A model generated the notes under the pieces. It searched no databases and had not been told where the DNA came from. It saw nothing but the letters and a program-made list of their open reading frames with translations. The translations under genes were made by a program, and so were the position numbers. From positions 1-34,859 of the forward strand of contig JAEUNY010000048.1 of NCBI GenBank assembly GCA_016791005.1: a stretch of DNA of 34,859 bases, given 5' to 3'. Shown piece by piece: positions 18,402-26,892 of this stretch. The DNA comes from Zoogloeaceae bacterium. GTDB taxonomy: Bacteria > Pseudomonadota > Gammaproteobacteria > Burkholderiales > Rhodocyclaceae. Position 1 is the first letter of the stretch, and each line of letters opens with the position of its first letter.

Positions 18402-19855
18402 ATGACTTCCTCCCGGTGGTCAATGTGCTGGGGCGCCTCCTGGCAGTGTTCAGCCTCGCCTACTTGATGCCCATCGCAAGCGCCCTCTACTACCAGGACG
18501 GCACCCTGCCGGACTTCGTGATCGCCATGGGCCTGGCCGTCGCCGGTGGCCTGGGCATGTACCGGGCGACCCTCAGCCATTACCGTGAACTGAAATCCCG
18601 CGACGGCTTTCTCCTCGTCACGGCGGTTTGGGCCCTGATGGCCGCCATCGCCACGATTCCGATCCTGCTCGTCTATGACCAGATGAGCTTCACCGACGCG
18701 TTCTTCGAAACCATGTCGGGCCTCACCACCACGGGGGCCACGGTAATGACCGACCTGGACCATGCGCCGCCGAGCATCAACCTCTGGCGCCACGAACTGA
18801 ACTGGCTCGGCGGGATGGGGATCATCGTGCTGGCGGTGGCGATCCTACCGCTCCTCGGCGTCGGCGGCATGCAGCTCTACAAGGCTGAGACCCCCGGCCC
18901 AATGAAGGATGCCAAGCTCACCGCCCGCATCGCCGATACCGCCAAGGCCCTGTGGTTCGTTTATTTCCTCATTACCGTGGTGTGCATCTTCTGTCTCCGC
19001 TGGGCGGGGCTGGGATGGCTCGACGCGATCTGCCATGCCTTCGCGGCGATGGGGCTGGGCGGCTTCTCCACCCGTGACGCCAGTGTCGGCGCCTTTGATG
19101 ATCCGCAGGTCGAGGGGGTGCTCATCATCTTCATGGTCATCGCCGCGATGAACTTCGCCACCCACTTTGTCGCCTTCCGCGAGCGCAGCCTGCGTGCCTA
19201 CTGGGCCGACGTGGAGGCCCGGGCGGTGGTGACCCTCATCGTCGCCTCCTGCCTGGGGGTGGCGGGCTACCTCTGGTGGCAGGGCACCTACGACGAGTAC
19301 GCCGTCGCCCTCCGCCACGTGAGCTTCAACCTGGTCTCCATGGCGACCGACTGCGGCTTTGCCAGCCAGGACTTCGACCAGTGGCCGATCTTTGCGCCGC
19401 TTTGGATGCTCTTCCTGTCCTGCGTGACGGCCAGTTCCGGCTCCACCGGAGGCGGCATCAAGATGATCCGCACTCTGATCCTCGCCAAGCAGGCCCAGCG
19501 AGAGCTGGCCCGCCTGATCCATCCTTCGGTGGTGAACCCGGTGAAGGTCGGACATGGCACCATCCCCAACGAGGTCGTGGTGGCGGTCCTCGGCTTCATC
19601 TTCCTCTACTTCATGAGCGTGGTGATGCTGTCTTTCGTGCTCATGCTCTCGGGGCTGGATTTCATCACCAGCTTTTCCGCGATCGTCGCCTGCATCAACA
19701 ACGCCGGGCCCGGCCTCCATCTGGTGGGACCAGCCACCAACTACGCGGTTCTCAACGACTTCCAGACTTGGGTGTGCAGCTTCACCATGCTCCTTGGGCG
19801 TCTGGAGGTTCTTTCCGTGGCGGTGCTGTTCACTCCGCAGTTCTGGCGGCTTTGA
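18398..19855 (+). CDS. trkH: Trk potassium channel subunit TrkH
   Basis: Integral membrane channel subunit for low-affinity potassium uptake, 485 residues from ATG at 18398. This start is chosen for its ATGA overlap with trkA and for matching family length (~483). The four membrane-pore-membrane repeats are visible through their selectivity-filter regions. These include SGLTTTGATVM in repeat 1, AFAAMGLGGFSTRD in repeat 2, VSMATDCGFASQDF in repeat 3 and INNAGPGLHLVGP in repeat 4. The glycine-rich SSGSTGGGIKM loop in the third repeat controls gating. It works with TrkA. Confidence 0.96.
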   Translation: MNDFLPVVNVLGRLLAVFSLAYLMPIASALYYQDGTLPDFVIAMGLAVAGGLGMYRATLSHYRELKSRDGFLLVTAVWALMAAIATIPILLVYDQMSFTDAFFETMSGLTTTGATVMTDLDHAPPSINLWRHELNWLGGMGIIVLAVAILPLLGVGGMQLYKAETPGPMKDAKLTARIADTAKALWFVYFLITVVCIFCLRWAGLGWLDAICHAFAAMGLGGFSTRDASVGAFDDPQVEGVLIIFMVIAAMNFATHFVAFRERSLRAYWADVEARAVVTLIVASCLGVAGYLWWQGTYDEYAVALRHVSFNLVSMATDCGFASQDFDQWPIFAPLWMLFLSCVTASSGSTGGGIKMIRTLILAKQAQRELARLIHPSVVNPVKVGHGTIPNEVVVAVLGFIFLYFMSVVMLSFVLMLSGLDFITSFSAIVACINNAGPGLHLVGPATNYAVLNDFQTWVCSFTMLLGRLEVLSVAVLFTPQFWRL

Positions 19856-19872
19856 GGCGCGACCGTCGCGTC

Positions 19873-19902
19873 TTGGGGCGGGGCGGCTAAAAGGCGGATA
19901 AT
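19873..19902 (+). promoter_or_regulatory. Possible hemE promoter
   Basis: TTGGGG (19873-19878) and GATAAT (19897-19902, 5 of 6 to TATAAT) are spaced by 18 bp, 34 bp before the hemE start. The -35 is poor. Assigned from spacing and consensus only. Confidence 0.35.
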
Positions 19903-19935
19903 CGCGCTTTTACCGCTTTCGCGCCCGAGGCCCCG

Positions 19936-21009
19936 ATGAGCCGCCCCAAGAACGACACCTTCCTGCGCGCACTGCTGCGCCAGCCCACCGACTACACACC
20001 CGTGTGGCTGATGCGCCAGGCTGGACGCTATTTGCCCGAGTATTGCGAGACTCGCAAGCGGGCGGGAAGCTTCCTGCAGCTTTGCAAGAGCCCGGCCATG
20101 GCCTGCGAGGTGACCCTGCAACCTCTGGCGCGCTACGACCTGGATGCCGCGATTCTGTTTTCCGACATCCTCACCGTTCCCGATGCCATGGGACTGGGCC
20201 TCTACTTTGCCGAAGGCGAAGGGCCGCGCTTCGAGCGCCCCCTGCGGGACGAATGGGAGATCCGCAACCTCTCGGTGCCGGATCCCCATGCCGAGTTGCA
20301 GTACGTCATGGACGCGGTGAGCGAGATCCGCCGCGCCCTGGACGGTTCGGTGCCCTTGATCGGCTTCTCCGGCAGCCCCTGGACCCTGGCCTGCTACATG
20401 GTCGAGGGGGCCGGGTCGGACGACTACCGCAAGATCAAAACCCTGGCCTACGCACGGCCGGACCTGATGCACCACATTCTCGATGTCACCGCCCGGGCCG
20501 TGGTCGCCTATCTCAACGCCCAGATCGAGGCCGGGGCCCAGGCGGTGATGGTGTTCGATTCCTGGGGAGGGGTGCTGGCCGAATCGGCGTATCGCGAGTT
20601 CTCCCTTGCCTACCTCGAACAGGTCATCGCCGGTCTGACTCGCACCCGGGACGGCCAGCCCGTTCCCAACATCGTGTTCACCAAAGGGGGCGGTCTGTGG
20701 CTGGAGTCCATCGCCAGCATCGGCTGTGACGCCGTAGGGCTGGATTGGACCTTCGACATCGGTCGGGCCCGGGCGCTGGTGGGGGACCGGGTGGCGTTAC
20801 AGGGCAATCTGGACCCGGCGATCCTTTTCGCGCCTCCGGAGGTGGTCGCCCAGGAAGCCAAGCGGGTCGTCGATGCCTTTGGCCCCGGCCCCGGCCATGT
20901 GTTTAATCTTGGCCACGGCATTTCCCAATTCACTCCGCCGGACCATGTAGCGGTGCTGGTGGATACCGTGCATGCCCACAGCCGTCTGCTGCGCGCCGGT
21001 GAGGCATGA
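19936..21009 (+). CDS. hemE: Uroporphyrinogen III decarboxylase
   Basis: Cytoplasmic heme-pathway enzyme converting uroporphyrinogen III to coproporphyrinogen III. It is 357 residues, the standard length. The N-terminal family motif is [15 protein letters not shown] with the substrate-binding Arg residues. [15 protein letters not shown] carries the catalytic Asp. [31 protein letters not shown] and FNLGHGI complete the conserved set. The ATG at 19936 is the first plausible start after trkH (80-nt gap). It is followed by the AT-rich 371-bp gap that resembles an origin. A hemE-adjacent origin is known in Caulobacter and Rickettsia, though with different gene neighbours. Confidence 0.97.
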   Translation: MSRPKNDTFLRALLRQPTDYTPVWLMRQAGRYLPEYCETRKRAGSFLQLCKSPAMACEVTLQPLARYDLDAAILFSDILTVPDAMGLGLYFAEGEGPRFERPLRDEWEIRNLSVPDPHAELQYVMDAVSEIRRALDGSVPLIGFSGSPWTLACYMVEGAGSDDYRKIKTLAYARPDLMHHILDVTARAVVAYLNAQIEAGAQAVMVFDSWGGVLAESAYREFSLAYLEQVIAGLTRTRDGQPVPNIVFTKGGGLWLESIASIGCDAVGLDWTFDIGRARALVGDRVALQGNLDPAILFAPPEVVAQEAKRVVDAFGPGPGHVFNLGHGISQFTPPDHVAVLVDTVHAHSRLLRAGEA

Positions 21010-21067
21010 ACCAATTGGAATGTTGCGCTGCGTAGTCAACAAAAGAATTTTTCTCGGACGCCTTGAC

Positions 21068-21076
21068 TTATGCACA
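21068..21076 (+). promoter_or_regulatory. DnaA box (TTATGCACA)
   Basis: TTATGCACA is an exact match to TTATNCACA. It is the leftmost box of the hemE-priA gap, 61 bp before the IHF-like site. Confidence 0.65.
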
Positions 21077-21136
21077 TCGGCCATGGATGGTTCCGCGGCC
21101 TTGCGCAGCGCAAGACGAGAGATTCAGTGTCTGATT

Positions 21137-21149
21137 TAACCCATTGATT
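21137..21149 (-). promoter_or_regulatory. IHF consensus site
   Basis: On the minus strand AATCAATGGGTTA fits WATCAANNNNTTR at every fixed position. It lies in the most AT-rich part of the gap, between the left DnaA box and the right box cluster, as a DNA-bending site would in an origin. Confidence 0.5.
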
Positions 21150-21233
21150 TTTAGATATTTGCAATTCGCCTAGAGTTTGAGCAGAGCAGGAAAAGCCCAG
21201 TAATTCCGCTGGGTCCACCCTGATTTCATGAAG

Positions 21234-21268
21234 TTCTGCACAAACTTATCCACAGATGGTGTGGAGAA
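21234..21268. promoter_or_regulatory. Cluster of three DnaA boxes
   Basis: TTCTGCACA (21234-21242, one mismatch), TTATCCACA (21246-21254, perfect) and TGTGGAGAA (21260-21268, minus-strand box with one mismatch) follow at 3- and 5-bp intervals. The last two form an inverted pair around GATGG. Three boxes in 35 bp is well beyond chance for this GC content. Confidence 0.7.
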
Positions 21269-21380
21269 GCCGAGATATTGCTGAGATCGCTTAGGGTTAG
21301 CGGCGCTTCCAATACTTGCCCTCATAAACCAACTCTAACGAACTGATGTGCAAGGGTTTTCTTAATTTTAGGGAGCGGCC

Positions 21381-23549
21381 GTGACAGTGGTTCGCGTGGC
21401 CCTTCCCCTGCCACTCCCGCAACTCTTTGATTACACGCTGGAAGACTTTTCCCCAGAGGACATCGGGCGCTGCGTTCGGGTGCCCTTCGGGGCTGGCGAA
21501 CAGCGAGGTCTTATTGTGGCCGCAGCCTCACGGGCGTCCCCGGAGCCATATCGGCTAAAGCCGGTCCGCCATGTCGAGCGGGATTTACCGCCTCTGCCCG
21601 CTGATTGGCTCGCCCTCACGGATTTTGCGGCGCAGTATTACCATGCCCCCCTGGGCGAGGTGATCGCCATGGCCTTGCCGCCTGCGTCGCGGCGGGGCGG
21701 ATGGGCCGCCGTGGCGGAGCGAGACTCCCTGCTGGCGGTGAGTCCGGAGGGCGAGTGCGCCCTCGCCCAGCCCCCGCGAGCCCCCCGCGCGATGGCAGCG
21801 CTCAATTCGGCGGCTGACCTTGCGCCCTGCCGCCGACAGACCTTGGCGGATGCCATTGGCGCCCGCAGTCTGGCGGATCTGCTCCGCCGGGGCTGGCTCC
21901 ATATCGCCCAGATTGCGCCCTTGGCCGAGGTCAGCGGGGAGCCTGAACTCACCGCCGCCCAAGCCGCAGCGGTGCGCGATATTGATGCCTCTCGGGGGCA
22001 TTTCCAGCCCTGGCTTCTGCTCGGGGTGACCGGCAGCGGCAAGACCGAGGTCTACCTGCGCCTGACCCGCGCGGTCCTGGCCACGGGCGGGCAGGTGCTG
22101 ATGTTGGTGCCGGAGATCGCCCTGACCCCCCAACTCGAGGCCCGGGTGGCCGCTCGCTTTCCCTTTGCCCGGGTGGTCAGCCTGCACTCGGGGCAAGCCG
22201 ACGGCGCGCGCAGCCGGGGCTTCGCCCAGGCTCTGAGCGGAGCGGCCGACATCGTGTTGGGCACGCGGCTCGCGCTCTTCACACCCCTGCCGCGCCTCGG
22301 CCTCATTGTCGTGGATGAGGAGCACGACCCCTCCTACAAGCAGCAGGAGGGGGTGCGCTACTCGGCGCGGGATCTGGCGGTCTGGCGCGCCCGCCAGCGG
22401 GAGGTGCCGGTGGTCCTCGGATCCGCCACCCCCAGCGCGGAGAGCTGGCTGCATGCCCAGGCCGGCCGCTACCGCCTCGTGCAGCTTGCCGATCGGGCCG
22501 TGGCTGCTGCACTGCCATCCGTGCGTCGGGTGGATATTCGTCGCCAGCCGATGGATGAGGGGCTCAGCCCGCCTCTGTTGTCGGGGCTCGCCGCGCGCTT
22601 GGAGGCGGGAGAGCAATCCTTGGTCTTCCTCAATCGTCGCGGCTACGCCCCTGTGCTGTCCTGCCCCGCCTGCGGGTGGACCAGCGGCTGCCCGCAATGC
22701 TCCGCTCATCTCGTGGTGCATCTGGTGGATCAGCGCCTGCGTTGCCATCACTGTGGCCTGGATCAGGAGATTCCCCGCGCCTGCCCCGACTGCGGCAACC
22801 AGGACCTGCAGCCCTTTGGCCGGGGCACCCAGCGCTTGGAGGCCCGCCTGGCCGCCCACTTTCCCCAAGCCCGCATCCTGCGGGTGGACCGGGACGCGGT
22901 TCGCACCCGTACCCAGTGGGGGGAGGTGCTGGCGGCCATCGAGAATGGCGAAGTGGACATCCTGGTAGGCACCCAGATGCTGGCCAAGGGACACGATTTT
23001 CCTGCGCTCACGCTGGTGGCGGTGGTGGGCGCCGATGCGTCCCTCTTCTCGGCGGACTTTCGCGCCTCCGAGCGCCTCCTCCAGCAACTCATGCAGGTCG
23101 GTGGCCGGGCGGGGCGGGGGCATCGACCCGGCGAAGTGTGGATCCAGACCGCCTACCCGGAGCATCCGCTTTACGCTCACCTCGCCCGCCACGACTATCC
23201 CGGCTACATGGCCACGATCCTGGCGGAGCGGCGGCAGGCCCGATTTCCGCCCTTCTCATTCCAGGCCATGCTGCGGGCCGACGCCCCGCAACTGGACCTG
23301 GCCATGGACTTCCTCCACCAGGCCGCGAGCCTGGCCGCCCAGGAGCCCATCGCGCCGGTGCGGCTCTTCGATCCGGTACCGATGCGCCTGACCCGCCTCG
23401 CCCGTCGCGAGCGGGCCCAATTGCTCGTCGAGGCGCCGGAGCGCCCGGCGCTGCAGGCCTTCCTCACCCGCTGGGTCGCTGAACTCTATGCGCTGCGGAT
23501 TCACCGTGCTCTGCGCTGGCACATCGACGTGGACCCTCTCGAGGTCTGA
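21381..23549 (+). CDS. priA: Primosomal replication restart helicase PriA
   Basis: A 3'-to-5' superfamily 2 helicase that reloads DnaB at collapsed forks. It has 722 residues, the normal length. The N-terminal 3'-DNA-binding domain begins VVRVALPLPLPQLFDYTL. Walker A is GVTGSGKT (215-222) and the DEEH box is at 312-315. A zinc module with eight cysteines starts at C428 (CPACGWTSGCPQC, later RCHHCG and CPDCGNQ). Motifs V and VI contain ILVGTQMLAKGHDFP and QVGGRAGRG. The GTG at 21381 gives the family N-terminus and has GGGAGCGGCC just upstream. It faces hxlR tail to tail, with 12 nt between stops. Confidence 0.97.
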   Translation: MTVVRVALPLPLPQLFDYTLEDFSPEDIGRCVRVPFGAGEQRGLIVAAASRASPEPYRLKPVRHVERDLPPLPADWLALTDFAAQYYHAPLGEVIAMALPPASRRGGWAAVAERDSLLAVSPEGECALAQPPRAPRAMAALNSAADLAPCRRQTLADAIGARSLADLLRRGWLHIAQIAPLAEVSGEPELTAAQAAAVRDIDASRGHFQPWLLLGVTGSGKTEVYLRLTRAVLATGGQVLMLVPEIALTPQLEARVAARFPFARVVSLHSGQADGARSRGFAQALSGAADIVLGTRLALFTPLPRLGLIVVDEEHDPSYKQQEGVRYSARDLAVWRARQREVPVVLGSATPSAESWLHAQAGRYRLVQLADRAVAAALPSVRRVDIRRQPMDEGLSPPLLSGLAARLEAGEQSLVFLNRRGYAPVLSCPACGWTSGCPQCSAHLVVHLVDQRLRCHHCGLDQEIPRACPDCGNQDLQPFGRGTQRLEARLAAHFPQARILRVDRDAVRTRTQWGEVLAAIENGEVDILVGTQMLAKGHDFPALTLVAVVGADASLFSADFRASERLLQQLMQVGGRAGRGHRPGEVWIQTAYPEHPLYAHLARHDYPGYMATILAERRQARFPPFSFQAMLRADAPQLDLAMDFLHQAASLAAQEPIAPVRLFDPVPMRLTRLARRERAQLLVEAPERPALQAFLTRWVAELYALRIHRALRWHIDVDPLEV

Positions 23550-23561
23550 TTGCCGGGCCGG

Positions 23562-23918
23562 TCAGCGGCGCTCCGCTGGAACGGCGCCGTCCAGTTCCGC
23601 CAAGCGATGAGAGAAGCGGATCATGGCTTCGAAGACCGGCTCGAAGGCCAAGCCCCGTTCGGTGAGGGCGTACTCGACGTGGCGCGGCGACGTGGTCAGT
23701 TCCCGGCGGGAGACCAGGCCATCCGCTTCCAGGGTCCGTAGCTTGGACGTAAGGACCTTGGTGGAGATGCCGCGCAGGTCCCGCCGCAAGTCGCCGAAGC
23801 GGCGTGGGCCAAAGCGCAGGAACCACAAGATCCGCGGCACCCAGGCCCCGGAGACGACATGGAGATAGTGCTCCAGCGGGCAGTCCGGCGGGGGCGCGGG
23901 GCGGGAGGGCGAAGTCAT
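23562..23918 (-). CDS. HxlR-family transcriptional regulator 1
   Basis: Winged-helix DNA-binding protein of 118 residues. It has the HxlR pattern DCPLEHYLHVVSGAWVPRIL, then RFGDLRRDLRGISTKVLTSK and HVEYALTERGLAFEPVF. The N-terminal C13 in CPLE matches the single conserved Cys that senses electrophiles or oxidants in YodB/HypR-type members. The start ATG at 23918 has AAGGAAAGG upstream. It is divergent from the PQQ-type dehydrogenase across a 176-bp gap carrying a partial palindrome, so it probably controls that gene and itself. It is clearly similar to the second HxlR protein at 27714. Confidence 0.93.
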   Translation of the reverse strand: MTSPSRPAPPPDCPLEHYLHVVSGAWVPRILWFLRFGPRRFGDLRRDLRGISTKVLTSKLRTLEADGLVSRRELTTSPRHVEYALTERGLAFEPVFEAMIRFSHRLAELDGAVPAERR

Positions 23919-23939
23919 GACCAGCCTTTCCTTGGGGGT

Positions 23940-23956
23940 GGTAACCGTTTGGTACC
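23940..23956. promoter_or_regulatory. Possible HxlR operator
   Basis: GGTAACCGTTTGGTACC is a partial palindrome: GGTAnC pairs with GnTACC across a 5-nt centre. It lies about 20 bp upstream of hxlR and in the shared regulatory gap with the dehydrogenase gene. The link to the regulator is by position only. Confidence 0.35.
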
Positions 23957-24094
23957 TACTTGTCCTATGCCGAGGGCCTTCCTATAGTGCCGCCGCGCTT
24001 CGGGAGCTTGCCATATGCCGATTTGCAGGCCCAGTCCTGGCGGCCGGCCGCTGCCCTCCCGCGCCATCCCCTCCAACCTGATGCGGAGATTCTC

Positions 24095-25693
24095 ATGCAG
24101 CAAATCCTGCGCTCGACTTTTCTGGCCACGGCGCTCGCCCTGTCTTTCGGTGGCTTCGCCGCCGCCGAGAGTGGCCCGACCACCGCCGAACTCAACAACG
24201 CCGCGGCCGACGCCAATAACTGGCTCTATGCCACCCATGACTACAGCGGCCAACGCTATTCCAAGCTCAACCAGATCACCCGCAGTAACGCCGCCAAGCT
24301 CCAGGCGGTGTGCATGTATCGCTCCGCCGACGCCGGCCCGGCCCAGACCAATCCGGTGGTCTACAAGGGCACGATGTACCTCTCCATCGCACGCTCCATC
24401 GTCGCCATTGATGCGGCCACCTGCCGGGAGCGCTGGAAATATACCTGGGAGGCCAAGGGCAATGAACTCTCCCCCACCAACCGGGGGGTGGCGATCAAGG
24501 ATGGCAAGGTCATCCGGGGCACTGCCGACGGCTACCTGATCGCCGTCAATGCCGGTGATGGCACCCTGGCCTGGAGCCGGCAGATCGCCAGCTCGAAGGG
24601 CCAGCAGTACCTCAGCATGCCGCCGCTCATCTTCGAGGACATGGTGATCTATGGCCCGGCGGGGGCGGACTTCGGCCAGAAAGGCTGGGTCGCCGCTTTC
24701 AATCTCGCCGATGGCGCGGAGCGCTGGCGCCTGCCTTTCATCCCCGATCCGGGCCAGCCGGGGGCGGAGACCTGGAAGAACCCGGAGGCCCTCAAGACCG
24801 GCGGCGGAAGTATGTGGACGCCTATCACCCTCGATGCGGCGGCGGGCATCCTCTACGTCGCGGTGGGCAACCCGGCGCCGGATTTCTACAGTGATGCGCG
24901 CCTGGGCGACAACCTCTACACCAACTCCCTCCTCGCCGTGGACGTGCATTCGGGCAAGATGCTCTGGTACCACCAGGCGGTCCCCCACGACGTGCGAGAC
25001 TGGGATCTGACCCACGCCGGCCCGCTGTTTTCCACCACGGTGGGGGGCAAGCAGCGCAATGTGGTCGTAGCCAGCGGCAAGGATGGGCTCCTGCGCCTCC
25101 TGGACCGGGACAGCCGTGAGCTCCTCTACACCGTACCCTTCACCACCCATGAGAATGTCGATGTCCCCCTCACCGTGGAGGGCGTGCGCTCCTGCCCCGG
25201 CCTTCTGGGCGGCCAGGAGTGGAACGGGTCGGCCTACAGTCCGCTGAGCAACACGCTCTTCGTTCCGGCGGTGGATTGGTGCACCACCTTCAAAAAGGCG
25301 GCTGCGACGCCGGAGTTCAAGCAGGAGGAACACTACTACGGCGGCTCGATCGTGATGGACCCCTTCGAGCAGGCCAAGGGCTGGCTGACCGCCTTCGACG
25401 CGTCCACTGGCAAGGTGCGCTGGCGCTACGCCTCCAACACGCCGATGTTGGCGGCCGTCACCACCACCGCGGGCAACGTCCTCTTCACCGGCGACTTCAA
25501 CCGCGATTTCCTGGCCCTGGACGCGACCAATGGCAAGGTGCTTTACCGCTTCAACACGGGGGGCGAGGTGGCGGGGGGTGTCGTGACCTACGCGGTCGCC
25601 GGCAAGCAGTACGTGGCGGCGGTGTCGGGTTACGTTTCCGCCTTCTTCAAGGGCTCCGGCCCTGCGGCGGTCACGGTTTTCGCTCTCCCCTAA
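24095..25693 (+). CDS. Periplasmic PQQ-type (quinoprotein) dehydrogenase
   Basis: Predicted periplasmic quinoprotein that oxidises an alcohol or similar substrate and passes electrons to a cytochrome or quinone. It has 532 residues. The signal peptide is MQQILRSTFLATALALSFGG with cleavage near A24. Eight-bladed propeller W-motifs recur (AIDAATCRERWKY, NAGDGTLAWSRQ, FDASTGKVRWRY, DATNGKVLYRFN). The segment HDVRDWDLTHAGPLF holds candidate catalytic acidic residues (D302, D304). The C-terminus has no CxxCH heme motif, so it is not a quinohemoprotein. ATG 24095 is preceded by GGAG, 6 nt away. No PQQ synthesis genes are in the window. It overlaps the opposing unknown gene by 4 nt at the stops. The substrate is unknown. 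Confidence 0.88.
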   Translation: MQQILRSTFLATALALSFGGFAAAESGPTTAELNNAAADANNWLYATHDYSGQRYSKLNQITRSNAAKLQAVCMYRSADAGPAQTNPVVYKGTMYLSIARSIVAIDAATCRERWKYTWEAKGNELSPTNRGVAIKDGKVIRGTADGYLIAVNAGDGTLAWSRQIASSKGQQYLSMPPLIFEDMVIYGPAGADFGQKGWVAAFNLADGAERWRLPFIPDPGQPGAETWKNPEALKTGGGSMWTPITLDAAAGILYVAVGNPAPDFYSDARLGDNLYTNSLLAVDVHSGKMLWYHQAVPHDVRDWDLTHAGPLFSTTVGGKQRNVVVASGKDGLLRLLDRDSRELLYTVPFTTHENVDVPLTVEGVRSCPGLLGGQEWNGSAYSPLSNTLFVPAVDWCTTFKKAAATPEFKQEEHYYGGSIVMDPFEQAKGWLTAFDASTGKVRWRYASNTPMLAAVTTTAGNVLFTGDFNRDFLALDATNGKVLYRFNTGGEVAGGVVTYAVAGKQYVAAVSGYVSAFFKGSGPAAVTVFALP

Positions 25694-26211
25694 GGGGGCG
25701 ACGAGGGGGCGGGAGCCTCGCCGACCGCCCGCTCCAGACCAAGGTGGTGCATGAGCTCGCGCAGCAAGAGGACGGCAGCGAAAAAGGTGGGATCGGTGGG
25801 CAGGGCGTCAAAGCCTGCCGGCCGCCCTTGGGCGATGGCCGCCAGGTGCTGGAAGAGGTTTTCCACCGCGTCGCGGTGAAATCCCGGATCCGTTGCAGCG
25901 AGAGCCTGGGGCCAGGCGCCGCCCAGCACGATGAGCGTGCCGGCGGGCAGGTGGAGGCGAAGCGCCATGATCTCCGGTTCGATGGTCTCGATGGCCTGTT
26001 CCAGTTCCAGGGCAGTCGGCGGCGTATGGCGCATTAGACGGCGCGCCAAACTCTCGGCGCCCCACGGCAGGCGAAGTATCGGACCGGGCCGTGGGCCGGC
26101 GGGCGGAACCAGCGTGGTGGCTTCCGGGGCAAGGTTGGCGTAGAGCAAGGGGGTGGCCGGCGGAAGCCGGCTCGCCGCCGTGCTCCAGGCCGCGATGAAG
26201 GGGTCGGTCAC
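25690..26211 (-). CDS. Unrecognised protein, coupled to the YpfH-like esterase
   Basis: A protein of 173 residues that I do not recognise. It begins MTDPFIAAWSTAASRLPP and includes a mid region LELEQAIETIEPEIMALRLH followed by AGTLIVLGGAWPQALAATDP. The C-terminal part, FFAAVLLLRELMHHLGLERA, looks helical. There is no signal peptide, no membrane span and no cysteine, so it is probably soluble and cytoplasmic. Its start overlaps the esterase gene by 4 nt (ATGA), and codon use matches the neighbours, both supporting a real gene. Its stop overlaps the convergent dehydrogenase stop by 4 nt. The function cannot be inferred beyond linkage. Confidence 0.72.
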   Translation of the reverse strand: MTDPFIAAWSTAASRLPPATPLLYANLAPEATTLVPPAGPRPGPILRLPWGAESLARRLMRHTPPTALELEQAIETIEPEIMALRLHLPAGTLIVLGGAWPQALAATDPGFHRDAVENLFQHLAAIAQGRPAGFDALPTDPTFFAAVLLLRELMHHLGLERAVGEAPAPSSPP

Positions 26212-26849
26212 GAATGCGGAGGGGCGGCGTCCGCTTCGAGTAGGCGGACGACGACCCGGTTGGCCACCTCCGGCGGCGCGGCATGGCCCACCCCTGGAAA
26301 GCGGTCAAAGCTCACCGTGAGACCCAGATGCCTGAGGCGCTGGGCGGCTTGCTCGGCGTGGTGGATCGACATGACCGTGTCCAGGACGCCGTGGAAGAGG
26401 TGCACCCGACTGGTGAGAGGCGCCGCGTCCGGCAGGGTGGCGAAGCGCCCGGCCACGGCCACGATGTCCCGTGCCACGGGGGGATCGAGGGCCAAGGCCG
26501 CCAACGCCATGATGGCCCCCTGGGAAAAGCCCGCCAGGACGGTCCGGTCCGGCCCCACACCGCTGCGGGTCTGCCAATCGGTAATGATCTGGGCAAAGCC
26601 TGGCAGGGCGGCGGCCACCCGGCCCGGGCGGTTGCTTTCGCTGATGCCTTCCACCGAGAACCACTGGAGGCCGCCCCCCAGGTCCGAGATCTGAGGCGCC
26701 CCCACCGCCACGACCAGGGCCGAGGGGAGCCCCCGGGCCAGCGTGGCGCCGAAGGGCCCCATGGCGGCCGGGCTGCTGCCCACGCCGTGGAAGAGGAGGA
26801 TCAGGCGATCGGGATCGGGTGGGGCTTGCACGACGAAATCATGGCTCAT
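26208..26849 (-). CDS. ypfH: YpfH-like alpha/beta-hydrolase esterase
   Basis: Cytoplasmic serine esterase of 213 residues resembling E. coli YpfH, a carboxylesterase of the phospholipase/carboxylesterase family. Conserved blocks are LILLFHGVGSSPAAMGPF (oxyanion region), QWFSVEGISESNRPGRV and the nucleophile motif GFSQG with S109. The remaining triad residues are D157 (HGVLDTVM) and H189 (GVGHA). There is no signal peptide. It heads a two-gene minus-strand unit with the unknown protein and is 43 nt from the SnoaL-like gene, which is probably cotranscribed. The natural substrate is unknown. Confidence 0.9.
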   Translation of the reverse strand: MSHDFVVQAPPDPDRLILLFHGVGSSPAAMGPFGATLARGLPSALVVAVGAPQISDLGGGLQWFSVEGISESNRPGRVAAALPGFAQIITDWQTRSGVGPDRTVLAGFSQGAIMALAALALDPPVARDIVAVAGRFATLPDAAPLTSRVHLFHGVLDTVMSIHHAEQAAQRLRHLGLTVSFDRFPGVGHAAPPEVANRVVVRLLEADAAPPHS

Positions 26850-26892
26850 GGGCGATTCCTCGATGCCGTGGCGTGGGCCGCCCCGGGGGTTT

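Larger units (their letters stand above)
21010..21380. other. AT-rich gap between hemE and priA: candidate replication origin
   Basis: The only gap above 300 bp in the window, with no credible gene. Its base composition departs sharply from its surroundings: 40 of 60 bases at 21121-21180 are A or T. It holds two perfect DnaA boxes (21068-21076 and 21246-21254), two one-mismatch boxes (21234-21242 and 21260-21268) and an exact IHF consensus (21137-21149). It also has an AT-rich stretch before priA (21355-21371). A short inverted repeat CCCAG...CTGGG lies at 21196-21213. This layout (box, IHF, AT-rich segment, box cluster) resembles oriC. Gene orientation argues the other way, since rpmH to hemE would face a leftward fork. 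Confidence 0.6.

Noticed and set aside
19310..19325. CACGTGAGC resembling a parS core within trkH
   Set aside because: Only the CACGTG core matches, the flanks do not, and it codes for conserved TrkH residues.
23563..23578. CAGCGG-CGCT-CCGCTG hairpin near the priA/hxlR convergence
   Set aside because: Six-pair stem inside the hxlR 3' end with no T-run on either side, so not supported as a terminator.
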